Source of the DNA: CAYNZP01 sp964401835
GTDB taxonomy: Bacteria; Planctomycetota; Phycisphaerae; SM23-33
Reading direction: 5' to 3'
Assembly: GCA_964401835.1 (NCBI GenBank)
Contig: CAYNZP010000002.1
Location: 196,174 to 260,173 of the forward strand
DNA length: 64,000 nucleotides
Part shown: positions 15,940 through 25,003 of the stretch, in pieces
How positions within the stretch are numbered: position 1 is the stretch's first letter
Layout: each line of letters starts with the position of its first letter
Notes under the pieces: model-generated
What the model saw: only the letters and a program-made list of their open reading frames with translations
What the model was told of the DNA's origin: nothing
Database searches by the model: none
Program-made: the position numbers and the translations under genes

Positions 15940-17103
15940 CTAGGTAAGAGTCAATACTAAATCGCCATATATTTCCAACTTCAGCTCATCTATCTTGAAA
16001 CCAAAACCGGACCCCTTTGGCGTTTTCAACCGGCCGGCGTAGCCAAACATCGGTGACTTTTTGGTCAAATCGTCTCTAAGCAGCAACCTTCCAAAATTTC
16101 CTTCGACGAAACGCGGAACAGGTGACATCTGCAAAAAACGCCTCTGGGCTGTCGAGAGTATTCCGCTTTCTCCAACCATGCAGCCGAGAACAAACTGAAC
16201 ACCGTGATTGTGCGCTTCTATGGCAATGGCCAGTGAACGCAGGAAACCGCCATTTTTGCTCAGCCGAATATTCCACCAGACGTTTTTTGGATGTTGAGAA
16301 AGAACTGCCGCATCATCGCCTGTCAAAAGTGACTCATCAGCCATCAATGGAAGGCCGCATTTTCGGGAAAGATCCACCAGCTCTCCCGGTGAGCAATACA
16401 CCGGCTGTTCTACCAGACAAACTCCATAGTCCGCCAACTCCGCGATTCGCTCTGGGGTGGTATCTGCATCCCAACCGCCATTGACATCGACGCGGAAGGT
16501 ATATTTCCCAGCTACGACGCCCTTGCCTATCTGACGATGAACTGCTCGCAGGTTGTGGTAATCGACATCACTACCAAGGCCAAGTTTGAGTTTGAAATCT
16601 CTCAGGCCAAACAGCCTCATTAATCTGAGCTGCCTGGCTGTCTTATCAGGATTTGACGTTCCCAAAACACCGGACACCTTTGAATCTATCTCGCCACGAA
16701 GCCTGGCCCTTCCTGATATTATTGAAAGGAATTCATAGTCAATCTGTCCCATTTCGTCGAACAGACAATTCACCCCTGCCAAATCCATCGCACAGCAGGC
16801 TGCATTAATACAATTTCCCTGACCTGATATGCCCTGCATTGCCTGTGCGAAATGTGCAGGGGTGAACGGAATGTCCCTTATCGCAGGCCAAATTGTTTCG
16901 CTAAGATCGGTAATGACACTTTCTGTAGACTCGCCGGTAACGTACTGCCGCGGAAGAGTCTCGCCCCACCCAACACGGCCGTCAGAGAGCGTGAGTTTGA
17001 CGACAACCGCTTCGGCCAGGCTCCTCGAAGCAGCTGCGTGCTCGAAAGACCTCATGGGTATGGCCGTCTTATAAATATCGAGTTGGGCTAAACCTGCAGT
17101 CAT
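15940..17103 (-). CDS. enolase-superfamily (muconate lactonizing/dipeptide epimerase-like) enzyme
   Basis: A 387-residue member of the mandelate racemase/muconate lactonizing superfamily. The catalytic set is visible: K171 and K173 in FKLKLG, metal ligands D206 in VDVNGG, E232 in VEQPV and D256 in MADES, and the second-side lysine K283 in RLSKNGG. The KxK plus later K arrangement fits the MLE subgroup (o-succinylbenzoate synthase, dipeptide epimerase, cycloisomerase). The motif reading does not fix the substrate; a dipeptide epimerase acting on murein peptides is one option. It is followed at 18 bases by dprA, on the same strand. The N-terminal capping domain contains unusual cysteines (AACCAMD). 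Confidence 0.8.
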   Translation of the reverse strand: MTAGLAQLDIYKTAIPMRSFEHAAASRSLAEAVVVKLTLSDGRVGWGETLPRQYVTGESTESVITDLSETIWPAIRDIPFTPAHFAQAMQGISGQGNCINAACCAMDLAGVNCLFDEMGQIDYEFLSIISGRARLRGEIDSKVSGVLGTSNPDKTARQLRLMRLFGLRDFKLKLGLGSDVDYHNLRAVHRQIGKGVVAGKYTFRVDVNGGWDADTTPERIAELADYGVCLVEQPVYCSPGELVDLSRKCGLPLMADESLLTGDDAAVLSQHPKNVWWNIRLSKNGGFLRSLAIAIEAHNHGVQFVLGCMVGESGILSTAQRRFLQMSPVPRFVEGNFGRLLLRDDLTKKSPMFGYAGRLKTPKGSGFGFKIDELKLEIYGDLVLTLT

Positions 17104-17142
17104 TAACGTAGAAAACTACACGAATTGGTGGGCGCAGTCAAA

Positions 17143-17166
17143 GGCCCCGCAAACTTTTACGGGGCC
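17143..17166 (-). terminator. hairpin downstream of the PEP-CTERM gene
   Basis: GGCCCCG at 17143 pairs with CGGGGCC ending at 17166, around a loop of ten bases. On the minus strand only TTT follows, so the terminator is weak, but its place just after the 17203 stop supports it. Confidence 0.45.
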
Positions 17167-17202
17167 TTCGGTAAAACTAATCTATTTGAAAAGGAGGGTT
17201 AT

Positions 17203-17958
17203 TTACGTTTTTTTCAATTTCTGTTTGGCGAAAATAAATGTACTTCCAAGGCAAAGCAGACCTATCGTAGTCGGCTCGGGAACCTGGCTGAATGTCTGGA
17301 AAAATTCACTGACATGAGCCACACCCACCCCATCGGGAAGACCGCCATTGGCAACAACATCTTTGACAACCCAAATCTCCGGCAGAGCAACTGGCTGGCC
17401 CTGCACGAAATCATAAAAATCTTTCTCGTCGAAGAGGTCGTTGTTCTGATCGGAAATGTAGTAGACTAACTTATTGGCAACGGGCTGGTTAAAGCCCGCA
17501 TCCGGGTCAGTAGCATAAACATTTTCAGAAATCGAAACCATTCCGTTGTCCAAGGTCGGAGAGGCGCCGAAGGCAGTCATGAACAAACCGTTATCTTTAA
17601 TTAGATGTCCCTGGGAGAGATATGGTTCAGTAATCGAAACCCTGAATTTGATTGTCGAGTCGGCCAATTGTCCAGCCGCGGCTGACCACGGTCCATTAAA
17701 CCGCAGCCCGTAATCTCCTTCCACTATTACACCGGTGACTTTGATGGCATCTGAACCCGGGGCAATGGTTCCCTGGGTACTGGTTGTCGTTACGCGAAAA
17801 CTATCAAAGAGCTTATCGCCGACAACGAGCCCTCCCCCAGCCATTACCTCATCGATTGTGTAGGAATTTGTGTAATCTGCAACAATTGCAGCAGATGCCA
17901 TTGGGGCCAATAGAATTACGATTCCGAGCGCTAGAACTAACCTCATTTTGTTGAGCAT
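17203..17958 (-). CDS. PEP-CTERM sorted exported protein
   Basis: A 251-residue exported protein. I choose the ATG at 17958 because GGAGGAG lies seven bases upstream; longer in-frame starts would bury the signal peptide. Residues 1-24 form the signal peptide (MLNKMRLVLALGIVILLAPMASAA). The mature part is beta-rich with no recognised domain (FRVSITEPYLSQG, DPDAGFNQPVANK). It ends with VPEPTTIGLLCLGSTFIFAK plus a short basic tail, the PEP-CTERM arrangement handled by exosortase, which attaches or releases such proteins at the surface. No exosortase gene is in the window. Function unknown, likely extracellular or exopolysaccharide-associated. Confidence 0.85.
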   Translation of the reverse strand: MLNKMRLVLALGIVILLAPMASAAIVADYTNSYTIDEVMAGGGLVVGDKLFDSFRVTTTSTQGTIAPGSDAIKVTGVIVEGDYGLRFNGPWSAAAGQLADSTIKFRVSITEPYLSQGHLIKDNGLFMTAFGASPTLDNGMVSISENVYATDPDAGFNQPVANKLVYYISDQNNDLFDEKDFYDFVQGQPVALPEIWVVKDVVANGGLPDGVGVAHVSEFFQTFSQVPEPTTIGLLCLGSTFIFAKQKLKKT

Positions 17959-18304
17959 GAGCAAACTCCTCCAAGTTTGTACAAACATAGCGCCTTGCTT
18001 GAAGATTTTTTTCGAGCGAGAGTTTAAAACTTCTGAGCAAAGCACAAACGAGCATTACGGCAAACTAACATTTCGAGAACGTCCGATAATATCTTTATTT
18101 CAGGGTTTCCGCAAGTAAGAATTCCTCCCACGAAGCAAAAAATTCGAAGAAAGGGATATTAGAGCTATTAGTCTAAGAAGAGAATTGCACTTGACGTTTT
18201 GGTTATTAGAAACTAACATGCCCAGCCTTCAGGAAACCTGCGACTATTGCAGGCTAGGCCTAAGTGTTTCACATGAAGCGACTTAAACTGAAGTGATTTT
18301 TGAT
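17959..18304. other. spacer between PEP-CTERM gene and tRNA-Glu
   Basis: This 346-base spacer must contain the leftward promoter of the PEP-CTERM gene (not recognised) and the rightward tRNA promoter (18191-18219). No convincing reading frame was found. Confidence 0.5.
18191..18219 (+). promoter_or_regulatory. promoter for tRNA-Glu
   Basis: TTGACG (18191-18196), 17 bases, TAACAT (18214-18219). Transcription would begin near 18226, about 80 bases before the mature tRNA 5' end, leaving a leader to be removed by RNase P. Confidence 0.6.
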
Positions 18305-18377
18305 GCCCCCATCGTCTAGCGGCCTAGGATATCAGGTTCTCATCCTGGAGACAGGGGTTCGAGTCCCCTTGGGGGTG
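18305..18377 (+). tRNA. tRNA-Glu (anticodon CTC)
   Basis: A 73-base cloverleaf: acceptor GCCCCCA paired with TGGGGGT plus discriminator G, D arm CGTCTAGCGGCCTAGG, anticodon stem TCAGG/CCTGG with loop TTCTCAT and anticodon CTC at 18339-18341, and T arm AGGGGTTCGAGTCCCCT. It closely matches bacterial tRNA-Glu. The 3' CCA is not encoded (TTG follows), so it must be added by a nucleotidyltransferase. Confidence 0.97.
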
Positions 18378-18393
18378 TTGTAACTATTGAATA

Positions 18394-18437
18394 GGCCGGA
18401 ACTTACGTGAATATCGCGGAATTCCGGCCTTTTCTTT
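18394..18437 (+). terminator. terminator of tRNA-Glu
   Basis: GGCCGGAA (from 18394) pairs with TTCCGGCC (18422-18429), followed by TTTTCTTT. It is a convincing Rho-independent terminator directly after the tRNA. Bases 18438-18670, up to the regulator stop, hold nothing recognisable. Confidence 0.85.
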
Positions 18438-18670
18438 ACCCTCCATTTTTTTGGTTCACCCCGATTCTGCCCTATTCCGTCGGATTCAGGGCGGGGAATC
18501 TCAAAAGTCAGCTTAATTTAACTTTTGTTAATAAAATGGCTTATCTTTCCTTGGATTTACTGATTTTCAGCGCAAAAAGCACTTTTCATCGCTAAAATCC
18601 TTAGCACAACTCCCTTGACAGGAGATTGCTCATAGGTGTACCTACCGAAAACTCTATCCGGGTCAATTCT

Positions 18671-19834
18671 TTACGGGTTACGGGCTTGTTTACGAAATTT
18701 CAGCGGGGTTTGTCCTGTTTCACGTCTGAAGATTGCAGCCATGTAGCTCGGGCTAGAAAACCCAGAATGTTCAGCAATGCGAGGTATTGGCAACTCTGTT
18801 TCAACTAATAACTGTTTTACTCGGTCCAGCCTCACTCGCTGAATTTCCGAATGAATCGACCAACCTACCGCCTGACGGAAACGCATCTCCAATGCTCGGC
18901 GAGACAATGGAATTTGCTGCAACACATCCTGAACACTAATAAGCCGGCTGGTGTTTTGGCGTATAAATCTAAGTGCCGCGGCAACTTCCCGGTCTTCCAT
19001 AGCAAACACATTGGTCGACTGCCTTTCAACTACATGCGTTGGTTCCACAAGGAGATGCTGAGGTTTGCGGGCTTGATGTCGCATCATTTTGTCCAGCAGC
19101 CTGGCTGCCTCGAAGCCTGCCTTTTGAGCATTCACAGCAACACTTGTCAGGGGCGGGTCACAAAGTTCGCAAAACAATTCATCGTTATCGACACCGATGA
19201 CAGCTATCTCATCCGGGACCTGAATATCTGCCACTCTACAACCCTCAAGAACCTGCCGGGCTCGCACATCGTTGCATGCCATTAAACCGACAGGTTTTGG
19301 AAGAGATATCAGCCAATCAGCTAAAACATCTTGCTCGCGGCTCCACTTTAGATCTCGCTTAAGCCTAGGCGGGCTATATACCGTGCAGTCAAAATCAGAT
19401 TCTCTTAAGTAGAAGACAAATTCATCTTCCCGCTGTAATGACCAAACCCTGCCCGGAACGCCACAAAAAGCGAAACTACGAAAACCCTTTTCCAGAAAGT
19501 GATCGGCTGCCATACGAGAGATCATACTGGCATCGGGATGAATCTCAGAGAAACTCCGGCCGACCTCCTGGTACTCTGGTTCCAAATCCAACACAACTGT
19601 CGGCAAAGAAGTGGCTGCTACCGCTTGCGCTATTTTTTTGGTCTCAATGCGGGCAATTATCCCCATTCCACCCCACTGCTGCATCTTTGGAACCTTCTGG
19701 GCGAAGTCGCCTGGAGTAAGATAAAACGACCAAGGCCCGTAAAGTCGTGCGTATTTTTCTACCCCCCTCAGCGCCTCACGGCCATAAACTCGTGATGTTT
19801 CTACTAACAATGCTACTTTTGTGATTTTTTCCAT
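18671..19834 (-). CDS. XylR-type transcriptional regulator (LacI-like sensor plus AraC HTH)
   Basis: A 387-residue DNA-binding regulator. Residues 1-270 resemble the periplasmic-binding-protein-like sensor of LacI regulators (KVALLVETSRVYGREALRGV, PVGLMACNDVRARQVLE, DEIAVIGVDNDELFC), and the last 100 residues form two AraC helix-turn-helix motifs (ISVQDVLQQIPLSRRALEMR and IPRIAEHSGFSSPSYMAAIF). This is the XylR layout, common in planctomycetes. I choose ATG 19834, preceded by GAGG; an in-frame TTG 15 bases upstream is less likely. It is divergent from the sugar operon at 19999, so it probably senses that operon's sugar and binds the repeats at 19887-19918. Confidence 0.9.
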   Translation of the reverse strand: MEKITKVALLVETSRVYGREALRGVEKYARLYGPWSFYLTPGDFAQKVPKMQQWGGMGIIARIETKKIAQAVAATSLPTVVLDLEPEYQEVGRSFSEIHPDASMISRMAADHFLEKGFRSFAFCGVPGRVWSLQREDEFVFYLRESDFDCTVYSPPRLKRDLKWSREQDVLADWLISLPKPVGLMACNDVRARQVLEGCRVADIQVPDEIAVIGVDNDELFCELCDPPLTSVAVNAQKAGFEAARLLDKMMRHQARKPQHLLVEPTHVVERQSTNVFAMEDREVAAALRFIRQNTSRLISVQDVLQQIPLSRRALEMRFRQAVGWSIHSEIQRVRLDRVKQLLVETELPIPRIAEHSGFSSPSYMAAIFRRETGQTPLKFRKQARNP

Positions 19835-19886
19835 GTCAGGCCGCCTCAAAATATCACTTTTAATTATATCGAGGTTTAAAACTTTT

Positions 19887-19918
19887 TGCGCAATATTATT
19901 TTAAATATGCGCAATATT
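19887..19918. promoter_or_regulatory. paired operator-like direct repeats
   Basis: TGCGCAATATT occurs exactly twice, at 19887-19897 and 19908-19918, 21 bp from start to start, two helical turns. The second copy extends into the palindrome GCAATATTGC. The pair lies between the regulator and the sugar operon. Direct half-sites two turns apart are typical of AraC-family binding. Confidence 0.6.
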
Positions 19919-19998
19919 GCATTTAGATTTCAGCTCCCCGATGGTCCAATTGGTCATACAGAATTCCTTTTTCCAACAATCTTACGGAGAATTAATTT

Positions 19999-21495
19999 AT
20001 GAAACGCATGACAAATGCACCAAAAGTCAAAATAGCTCTTGTTGGCGTCAGCCGAGACTGTTTCCCAATTGAACTTACCCGCAATCGCCTCAAGGCACTG
20101 GCTAGGGCATGCCGGGAAAAAGGCCTCAAGGTAATCCTCTGTAAAACAATCATCGAAAACGAAAAAGACGCCCTGGCTGCGATCACAGAAGCTATAGATG
20201 CCGGCGCAAACGCTGCTACAATTTATCTTGGCAACTTCGGGCCGGAGGGGCCCCTTTCCATCTTCGCTGAAAATTTCCCTGGCCCGGTAATGACCTGTGC
20301 CGCGGCTGAGGAAAGCAAAAAGGACCTTATTAACGGTCGTGGTGACGCATTCTGCGGGACGTTGAATGCTTCCTATAACTTTAATCTTCGCCAGCTGAAC
20401 GTATATATCCCACAAATGCCCGTAGGCCTGCCCGGTGAACTGGCCGATAAGATCGCGCATTTCCAGGCCATCGCTCGCATCCTGATAGGCGTAGCTGGAG
20501 TGAAGATATTCTCGTTCGGGCCGCGACCTCAGGATTTTTACGCATGCAATGCACCAATAGGCCAACTTTACGAACTTGGCGTTGAGGTAATGGAAAACTC
20601 CGAGTTGGACATGCTTCAGTTGTACCAGGCCGTTGACGAAAAAGATTCTGCTGTTCGGCGAGTCGCCAATGAAATGAAAAAAGAACTCGGTGAAGGAAAC
20701 ACTTATCCAGATATTCTGCCGAAGCTGGCTCGCTTTGAAATAGCACTGAAACGATTTGCCCAAGACAACCTCGGATCACGTCAATATGCAATATTCGCCA
20801 ACAAATGCTGGCCGGCGTTTGAAAAAGCATTTGGCTTTGTCCCATGTTATGTCAACAGTCGCCTAAGCACAAAAGGCATGCCCGTAGCATGCGAAGTCGA
20901 TATCTACGGAGCCTTCAGCGAATATCTTTGCTATCTCGCCAGCGAGGCTCCCGCGACCCTGCTGGACATCAATAACACTGTCCCGGCTGACATGATAACC
21001 AAAAAGACCAACCTTAAGGGTGCCAAGGGCCAAGACCTATTCATGGGCTTCCATTGTGGCAACACTCCGAGCTGCTGCATGAAAAATTGCTCGATGAAGT
21101 ATCAATTAATCATGAATAGGCTAATGGAAGACCCAACCTGTGAGCCTGATATTACACGCGGAACTCTCGAAGGCCAACTTGCGCCAAGCGAGATTACCTT
21201 CTTCCGTGTGCAGGGCAGTGTAGAAGGACAGTTGGCCAGTTATGTAGCCGACGGAAATATCCTCGATATAGACCCTCAAAGCTTTGGGTGTATCGGCGTT
21301 TTCGCCATACCAAACTTCGCACGATTCTATCGGCATGTGTTGATAGCCAAACACTTCCCCCATCACGGAGCGGTCGCATTCAGGCAGTGCGGCAAGGCCC
21401 TGTTTGATGCTGTTCAAATGTTGGGGATTGAAGATGTTAATGTTCCTCTACCAGCGGGGGCGATTTATCCTGGGGAAAATCCATTCGAACTCTAA
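19999..21495 (+). CDS. L-fucose isomerase-fold sugar isomerase
   Basis: A 498-residue ketol isomerase of the fucose/arabinose isomerase superfamily. Metal-binding residues are visible as E299 in ACEVDIYGA and D323 in TLLDINNT; their 24-residue spacing is the same as that of E337 and D361 in E. coli FucI. A likely third ligand is H352 in MGFHCGN. The C-terminal part (CSMKYQ, GSVEGQLASYVADG, GVFAIPNFARFYRH) also fits the family. It lies 17 bases before araB and two genes before araD, so the expected reaction is an aldose-to-ketose step, with L-arabinose to L-ribulose the best guess from context. It is 93 residues shorter than E. coli FucI. Confidence 0.8.
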   Translation: MKRMTNAPKVKIALVGVSRDCFPIELTRNRLKALARACREKGLKVILCKTIIENEKDALAAITEAIDAGANAATIYLGNFGPEGPLSIFAENFPGPVMTCAAAEESKKDLINGRGDAFCGTLNASYNFNLRQLNVYIPQMPVGLPGELADKIAHFQAIARILIGVAGVKIFSFGPRPQDFYACNAPIGQLYELGVEVMENSELDMLQLYQAVDEKDSAVRRVANEMKKELGEGNTYPDILPKLARFEIALKRFAQDNLGSRQYAIFANKCWPAFEKAFGFVPCYVNSRLSTKGMPVACEVDIYGAFSEYLCYLASEAPATLLDINNTVPADMITKKTNLKGAKGQDLFMGFHCGNTPSCCMKNCSMKYQLIMNRLMEDPTCEPDITRGTLEGQLAPSEITFFRVQGSVEGQLASYVADGNILDIDPQSFGCIGVFAIPNFARFYRHVLIAKHFPHHGAVAFRQCGKALFDAVQMLGIEDVNVPLPAGAIYPGENPFEL

Positions 21496-21511
21496 AAGCG
21501 AGATATAGCTT

Positions 21512-23203
21512 ATGTCTAAATACTCAATAGGTCTTGACTACGGCACAAATTCAGTGCGAGCTATTGTCGTCAATGTTGCCAATGGGCGAGAAGTCGGCGA
21601 GGCTGTCTGGAATTATGAACACGGACGAAAAGGTGTAATTCTGTCCCGCGATCCAAACCTTGCCCGTCAACATCCGGCTGATTATGTAAAGGGTGCCGAA
21701 AAAACCATCAAAAAAGCCCTTGCAGCTATAAAGAAGAAAGTCAAAAGCTTCAAGCCAGACCAGATCATTGGTATCGGCGTAGACACGACCGGCAGCACTC
21801 CCCTCCCGGTAGATGAAAATGGTCAGCCTCTTGCATTCCAAAAACGTTTTGCCAGCAATCCAGCAGCGATGGCCTGGCTGTGGAAAGACCACACTTCTGT
21901 GGCTGAGGCTGAAGAAATAACTGCCCTGGCCGCCAAGGTGCGCCCAGAATACCTGGCCAAGTGCGGCGGAACCTATTCAAGCGAGTGGTTCTTCAGCAAG
22001 ATACTGCATTGTCTTCGGGCCAGCCCGAAAGTTTTTGACGCTGCTTATACATGGGTAGAAATTGCTGACTGGATACCGTCCATGCTTACCGGTACACAGG
22101 CACCGCAGGATTTGACCGTATGTGTTTGTGCCGCAGGTCACAAGGCAATGTATAATGATTCCTGGGGCGGCTATCCGGATAAAAAGTTCCTTGGCAAACT
22201 TGACCCCAAACTTGCCGGACTTCGCGGCAATCTAAATGATAAAGCGTATGACATTTCAAAATCAGTTGGCAACCTGACTAAAAGCTGGGCCAAAAAAACC
22301 GGCTTACCCGCAGGAATACCCGTGGCAGCTGGCGCTTTTGACGCACACCTCGGAGCTGTCGGAACCGGTATTTCGCCTGGTGCCCTTGTAAAAATTATCG
22401 GCACCAGCACATGCGATATGATGGTCGCCCCGACAAATAAACCGCTTGCGGATATCCCAGGCCTCTGTGGAATCGTACCGGGCAGTGTCCTTCCCGGTTA
22501 TTATGGTCTTGAAGCCGGCCAATCAGCCGTCGGTGATATATTTAACTGGTTCGTCAACTATATCCAACCCAACGGAAAAGTCGGCACACATGAACAACTC
22601 ACAAAAGATGCTGCCAAGCTCAGGCCCGGAGAATCAGGCTTGCTCGCACTGGATTGGAATAACGGCAACAGGACGGTACTCGTTGACCAACGGCTTACAG
22701 GTCTGCTATTAGGCCAAACCCTTTACACCACACCGGCTGAGATATACCGCACGCTTATCGAAGCTACCGCCTTTGGCGCCCTAACAATAATCAACCGCTT
22801 TGAAGAATACGGCGTAAAGGTTCGCCAAGTGATCAACTGCGGTGGCATTGCAGAGAAGAACCCCCTGGTCATGCAAATTTACGCTGACATTTCCGGTCGA
22901 CCAATGAAGATTTCCCGCTCTGCCCAAACTTGCGCACTGGGTTCGGCTATTGCTGGTGCTGTCGTCGCGGGAAAGAAAAAAGGCGGCTATAACAGCTTCG
23001 CAGCTGCCCAGAAGGCAATGACAGGATTAAAGCCAAAAACCTTCAAGCCAAATCCAAAGGCACATGCCGTCTACAGGGAGCTGTACACACTTTATAAAAA
23101 GCTACATGATGCCTTCGGCACGCGGCAGTGCAGCGGCAACCTGCACCACGTAATGAAAAGACTCATTGAAATTCGCACAATGGCTAGGGGTAGATCATGC
23201 TGA
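21512..23203 (+). CDS. araB: ribulokinase
   Basis: FGGY-family sugar kinase that phosphorylates L-ribulose to L-ribulose-5-phosphate. The 563 residues begin with the phosphate-binding loop IGLDYGTNSVRAIVV and carry IGIGVDTTGSTPLPV, GTYSSEWFFSKILH, AGAFDAHLGAVG and the second nucleotide region IGTSTCDMM and GLEAGQSAVGD, all typical of AraB. Length matches. It starts 17 bases after the isomerase and overlaps araD by seven bases, so the three are translated as an operon under the divergent XylR-type regulator. Confidence 0.93.
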   Translation: MSKYSIGLDYGTNSVRAIVVNVANGREVGEAVWNYEHGRKGVILSRDPNLARQHPADYVKGAEKTIKKALAAIKKKVKSFKPDQIIGIGVDTTGSTPLPVDENGQPLAFQKRFASNPAAMAWLWKDHTSVAEAEEITALAAKVRPEYLAKCGGTYSSEWFFSKILHCLRASPKVFDAAYTWVEIADWIPSMLTGTQAPQDLTVCVCAAGHKAMYNDSWGGYPDKKFLGKLDPKLAGLRGNLNDKAYDISKSVGNLTKSWAKKTGLPAGIPVAAGAFDAHLGAVGTGISPGALVKIIGTSTCDMMVAPTNKPLADIPGLCGIVPGSVLPGYYGLEAGQSAVGDIFNWFVNYIQPNGKVGTHEQLTKDAAKLRPGESGLLALDWNNGNRTVLVDQRLTGLLLGQTLYTTPAEIYRTLIEATAFGALTIINRFEEYGVKVRQVINCGGIAEKNPLVMQIYADISGRPMKISRSAQTCALGSAIAGAVVAGKKKGGYNSFAAAQKAMTGLKPKTFKPNPKAHAVYRELYTLYKKLHDAFGTRQCSGNLHHVMKRLIEIRTMARGRSC

Positions 23204-23889
23204 AAGAACTCAAAAAACAGGTTTATCAGGCAAATTTAAAACTCGTCTCTGAGGGGCTGGTAATACAGACATGGGGCAACGTTAGCGGAATTGATCGTGA
23301 GGCTGGCCTGGTCGTAATCAAGCCTTCCGGCGTTTCTTATAAAAAGATGAAACCCCGGCACATGGTTGTTGTCTCGTTGGAAACGGGAAAAGTTATCGAC
23401 GGCAACCTGAACCCAAGCAGCGACACACCCACACACCTTGAGCTTTATCGCGCATTCGAGGAAATTGGCGGAATTGTCCACACGCACAGCCTCTATGCAA
23501 CAGCCTGGGCACAAGCCCAAACAGAAATCCCCGCAATGGGTACAACGCATGCGGATTATTTTCATGGTCCTGTTCCCTGCACCCGGCCACTTACTCCGGA
23601 GGAAATCCAAGGCGATTACGAAATCAACACTGGCAAGGTAATCGTCGAACGATTTGCCGATCTAAATCCCCTGCACTTCCCAGCTGCGTTGGTCGCTGAA
23701 CACGGCCCATTCGCCTGGGGTAAAACGCCAGATAAAGCCGTCGAAAACGCCGTTGTACTGGAAGAAGTTGCCAGGCTTACAAGCCTGACTTCTAACATTC
23801 GCCCGGACATGAAGCCAATCCCCAGCGAATTGTTGGACAAACACTTCCTCCGCAAACACGGCCCAGACGCATACTATGGACAAAAATAA
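23197..23889 (+). CDS. araD: L-ribulose-5-phosphate 4-epimerase
   Basis: Zinc-dependent class II aldolase-family enzyme that converts L-ribulose-5-phosphate to D-xylulose-5-phosphate, feeding the pentose phosphate pathway. The 230 residues have zinc ligands H95 and H97 in GIVHTHS and H169 in VAEHGPF, matching the E. coli AraD positions closely. TWGNVSGID and IKPSGVSYKKM form the phosphate-binding loops. The seven-base overlap with araB indicates translational coupling. It is the last gene of the cluster; a 160-base spacer without clear signal follows. Confidence 0.95.
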   Translation: MLKELKKQVYQANLKLVSEGLVIQTWGNVSGIDREAGLVVIKPSGVSYKKMKPRHMVVVSLETGKVIDGNLNPSSDTPTHLELYRAFEEIGGIVHTHSLYATAWAQAQTEIPAMGTTHADYFHGPVPCTRPLTPEEIQGDYEINTGKVIVERFADLNPLHFPAALVAEHGPFAWGKTPDKAVENAVVLEEVARLTSLTSNIRPDMKPIPSELLDKHFLRKHGPDAYYGQK

Positions 23890-24049
23890 AACAACACACA
23901 ATAAAACTTCCATCCCCCGACTGGTTCGGCTGGTTACGCCAAACCCATCCGCCACGTGCATGTGTATAGGTATGCGGCGTCCGCTCTCCGGTTAGATTGG
24001 GAAAAGCCTGCAAGTCAGCACGATTCCGCTAATTTTCCTGGGAAGATTC

Positions 24050-25003
24050 TCAAATTATTTTGACTTGTACATGCCCGGCGATTTTTTCGGCAAGGCTTGT
24101 CCTGAATTCTGCGACTATCGGGTGACAAGCACTTGCTGAAGCGGCTGCAACTGCCTTGGGTAAGACTGTTGAGAGTTCCTTGCCTTGAGTAACACCGGCG
24201 AGGAACACAGCAAGCAGGACGTCTCCACAACCCACCGTGTTGCATACACCCTCGATTTTCTTTGAAGGGCGAGCGTGCATTATTTGACCGGCGGTAAAAA
24301 GATATGCCCCGTCTTCACCCAAGCTGAGAAGAACGAATTCAACGTCACTGCTCAGTTTTTTTGCAGCTGCGACTTGCATGTCCAAAGTTTCCAACTCACA
24401 ACCCACCAGTTCGGCCAACTCATGTGTATTGGGCTTAAGGAGCCATATCTTTTTTCCCGCAACCGCGCCAAGTGCCGCCCCGCTGGTATCGACGGCAACA
24501 CGGGCACCCGCCTCATTGCAGAGGTCAATCAGGTTTGCGAAATCTTCCGTGGTAATCCCAGGTGGAAGCGACCCGCTGAAAACGACGATCATGCCCTGCT
24601 TAACAAGAGATTGGAGTTTGTCTCCCAAATTGCCTATCATTGCCGGTGTCACTTCCAAGCCTGTATCACGGATGTGAGTATCTTCGCCTGTGCTTCGGTC
24701 AGCGATGGTAACATTTTCACGGGTCCGGCCGGCGAGCATGATAAATTCATCCTTCACGAGAGGATGATCCAGCAAAGCGGCGAACTCGTCGCGATTGGCC
24801 CGACCGAGATACCCCGTCGCTATACTGCCGATGCCTATCGCGGCCAACACTCGCGAAACGTTGACGCCTTTACCGCCCGGAGTTCGAGAAATTTCCCGCC
24901 CAGTCTGGTGATCGCCCGGATCCAGCCGTTCGACCTCGAGAAGTCTGTCAACGGTAGGATTCAAACTGACGGTAATAATCGTTGGGGAATCGGCCATAGT
25001 CAT
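24050..25003 (-). CDS. 1-phosphofructokinase-like PfkB kinase
   Basis: A 317-residue ribokinase-superfamily kinase of the FruK/LacC branch, phosphorylating a sugar phosphate such as fructose-1-phosphate or tagatose-6-phosphate. Visible are SLNPTVDR at the N-terminus, TPGGKGVNVSRVLAAIG, FSGSLPPG, LLKPNTHELAEL and the catalytic base D261 in NTVGCGD, where the usual GAGD reads GCGD. The start overlaps the stop of the upstream HAD gene by four bases (ATGA), fixing ATG 25003 and indicating one transcript. No PTS fructose transporter is nearby, so the true substrate is open. Confidence 0.85.
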   Translation of the reverse strand: MTMADSPTIITVSLNPTVDRLLEVERLDPGDHQTGREISRTPGGKGVNVSRVLAAIGIGSIATGYLGRANRDEFAALLDHPLVKDEFIMLAGRTRENVTIADRSTGEDTHIRDTGLEVTPAMIGNLGDKLQSLVKQGMIVVFSGSLPPGITTEDFANLIDLCNEAGARVAVDTSGAALGAVAGKKIWLLKPNTHELAELVGCELETLDMQVAAAKKLSSDVEFVLLSLGEDGAYLFTAGQIMHARPSKKIEGVCNTVGCGDVLLAVFLAGVTQGKELSTVLPKAVAAASASACHPIVAEFRTSLAEKIAGHVQVKII

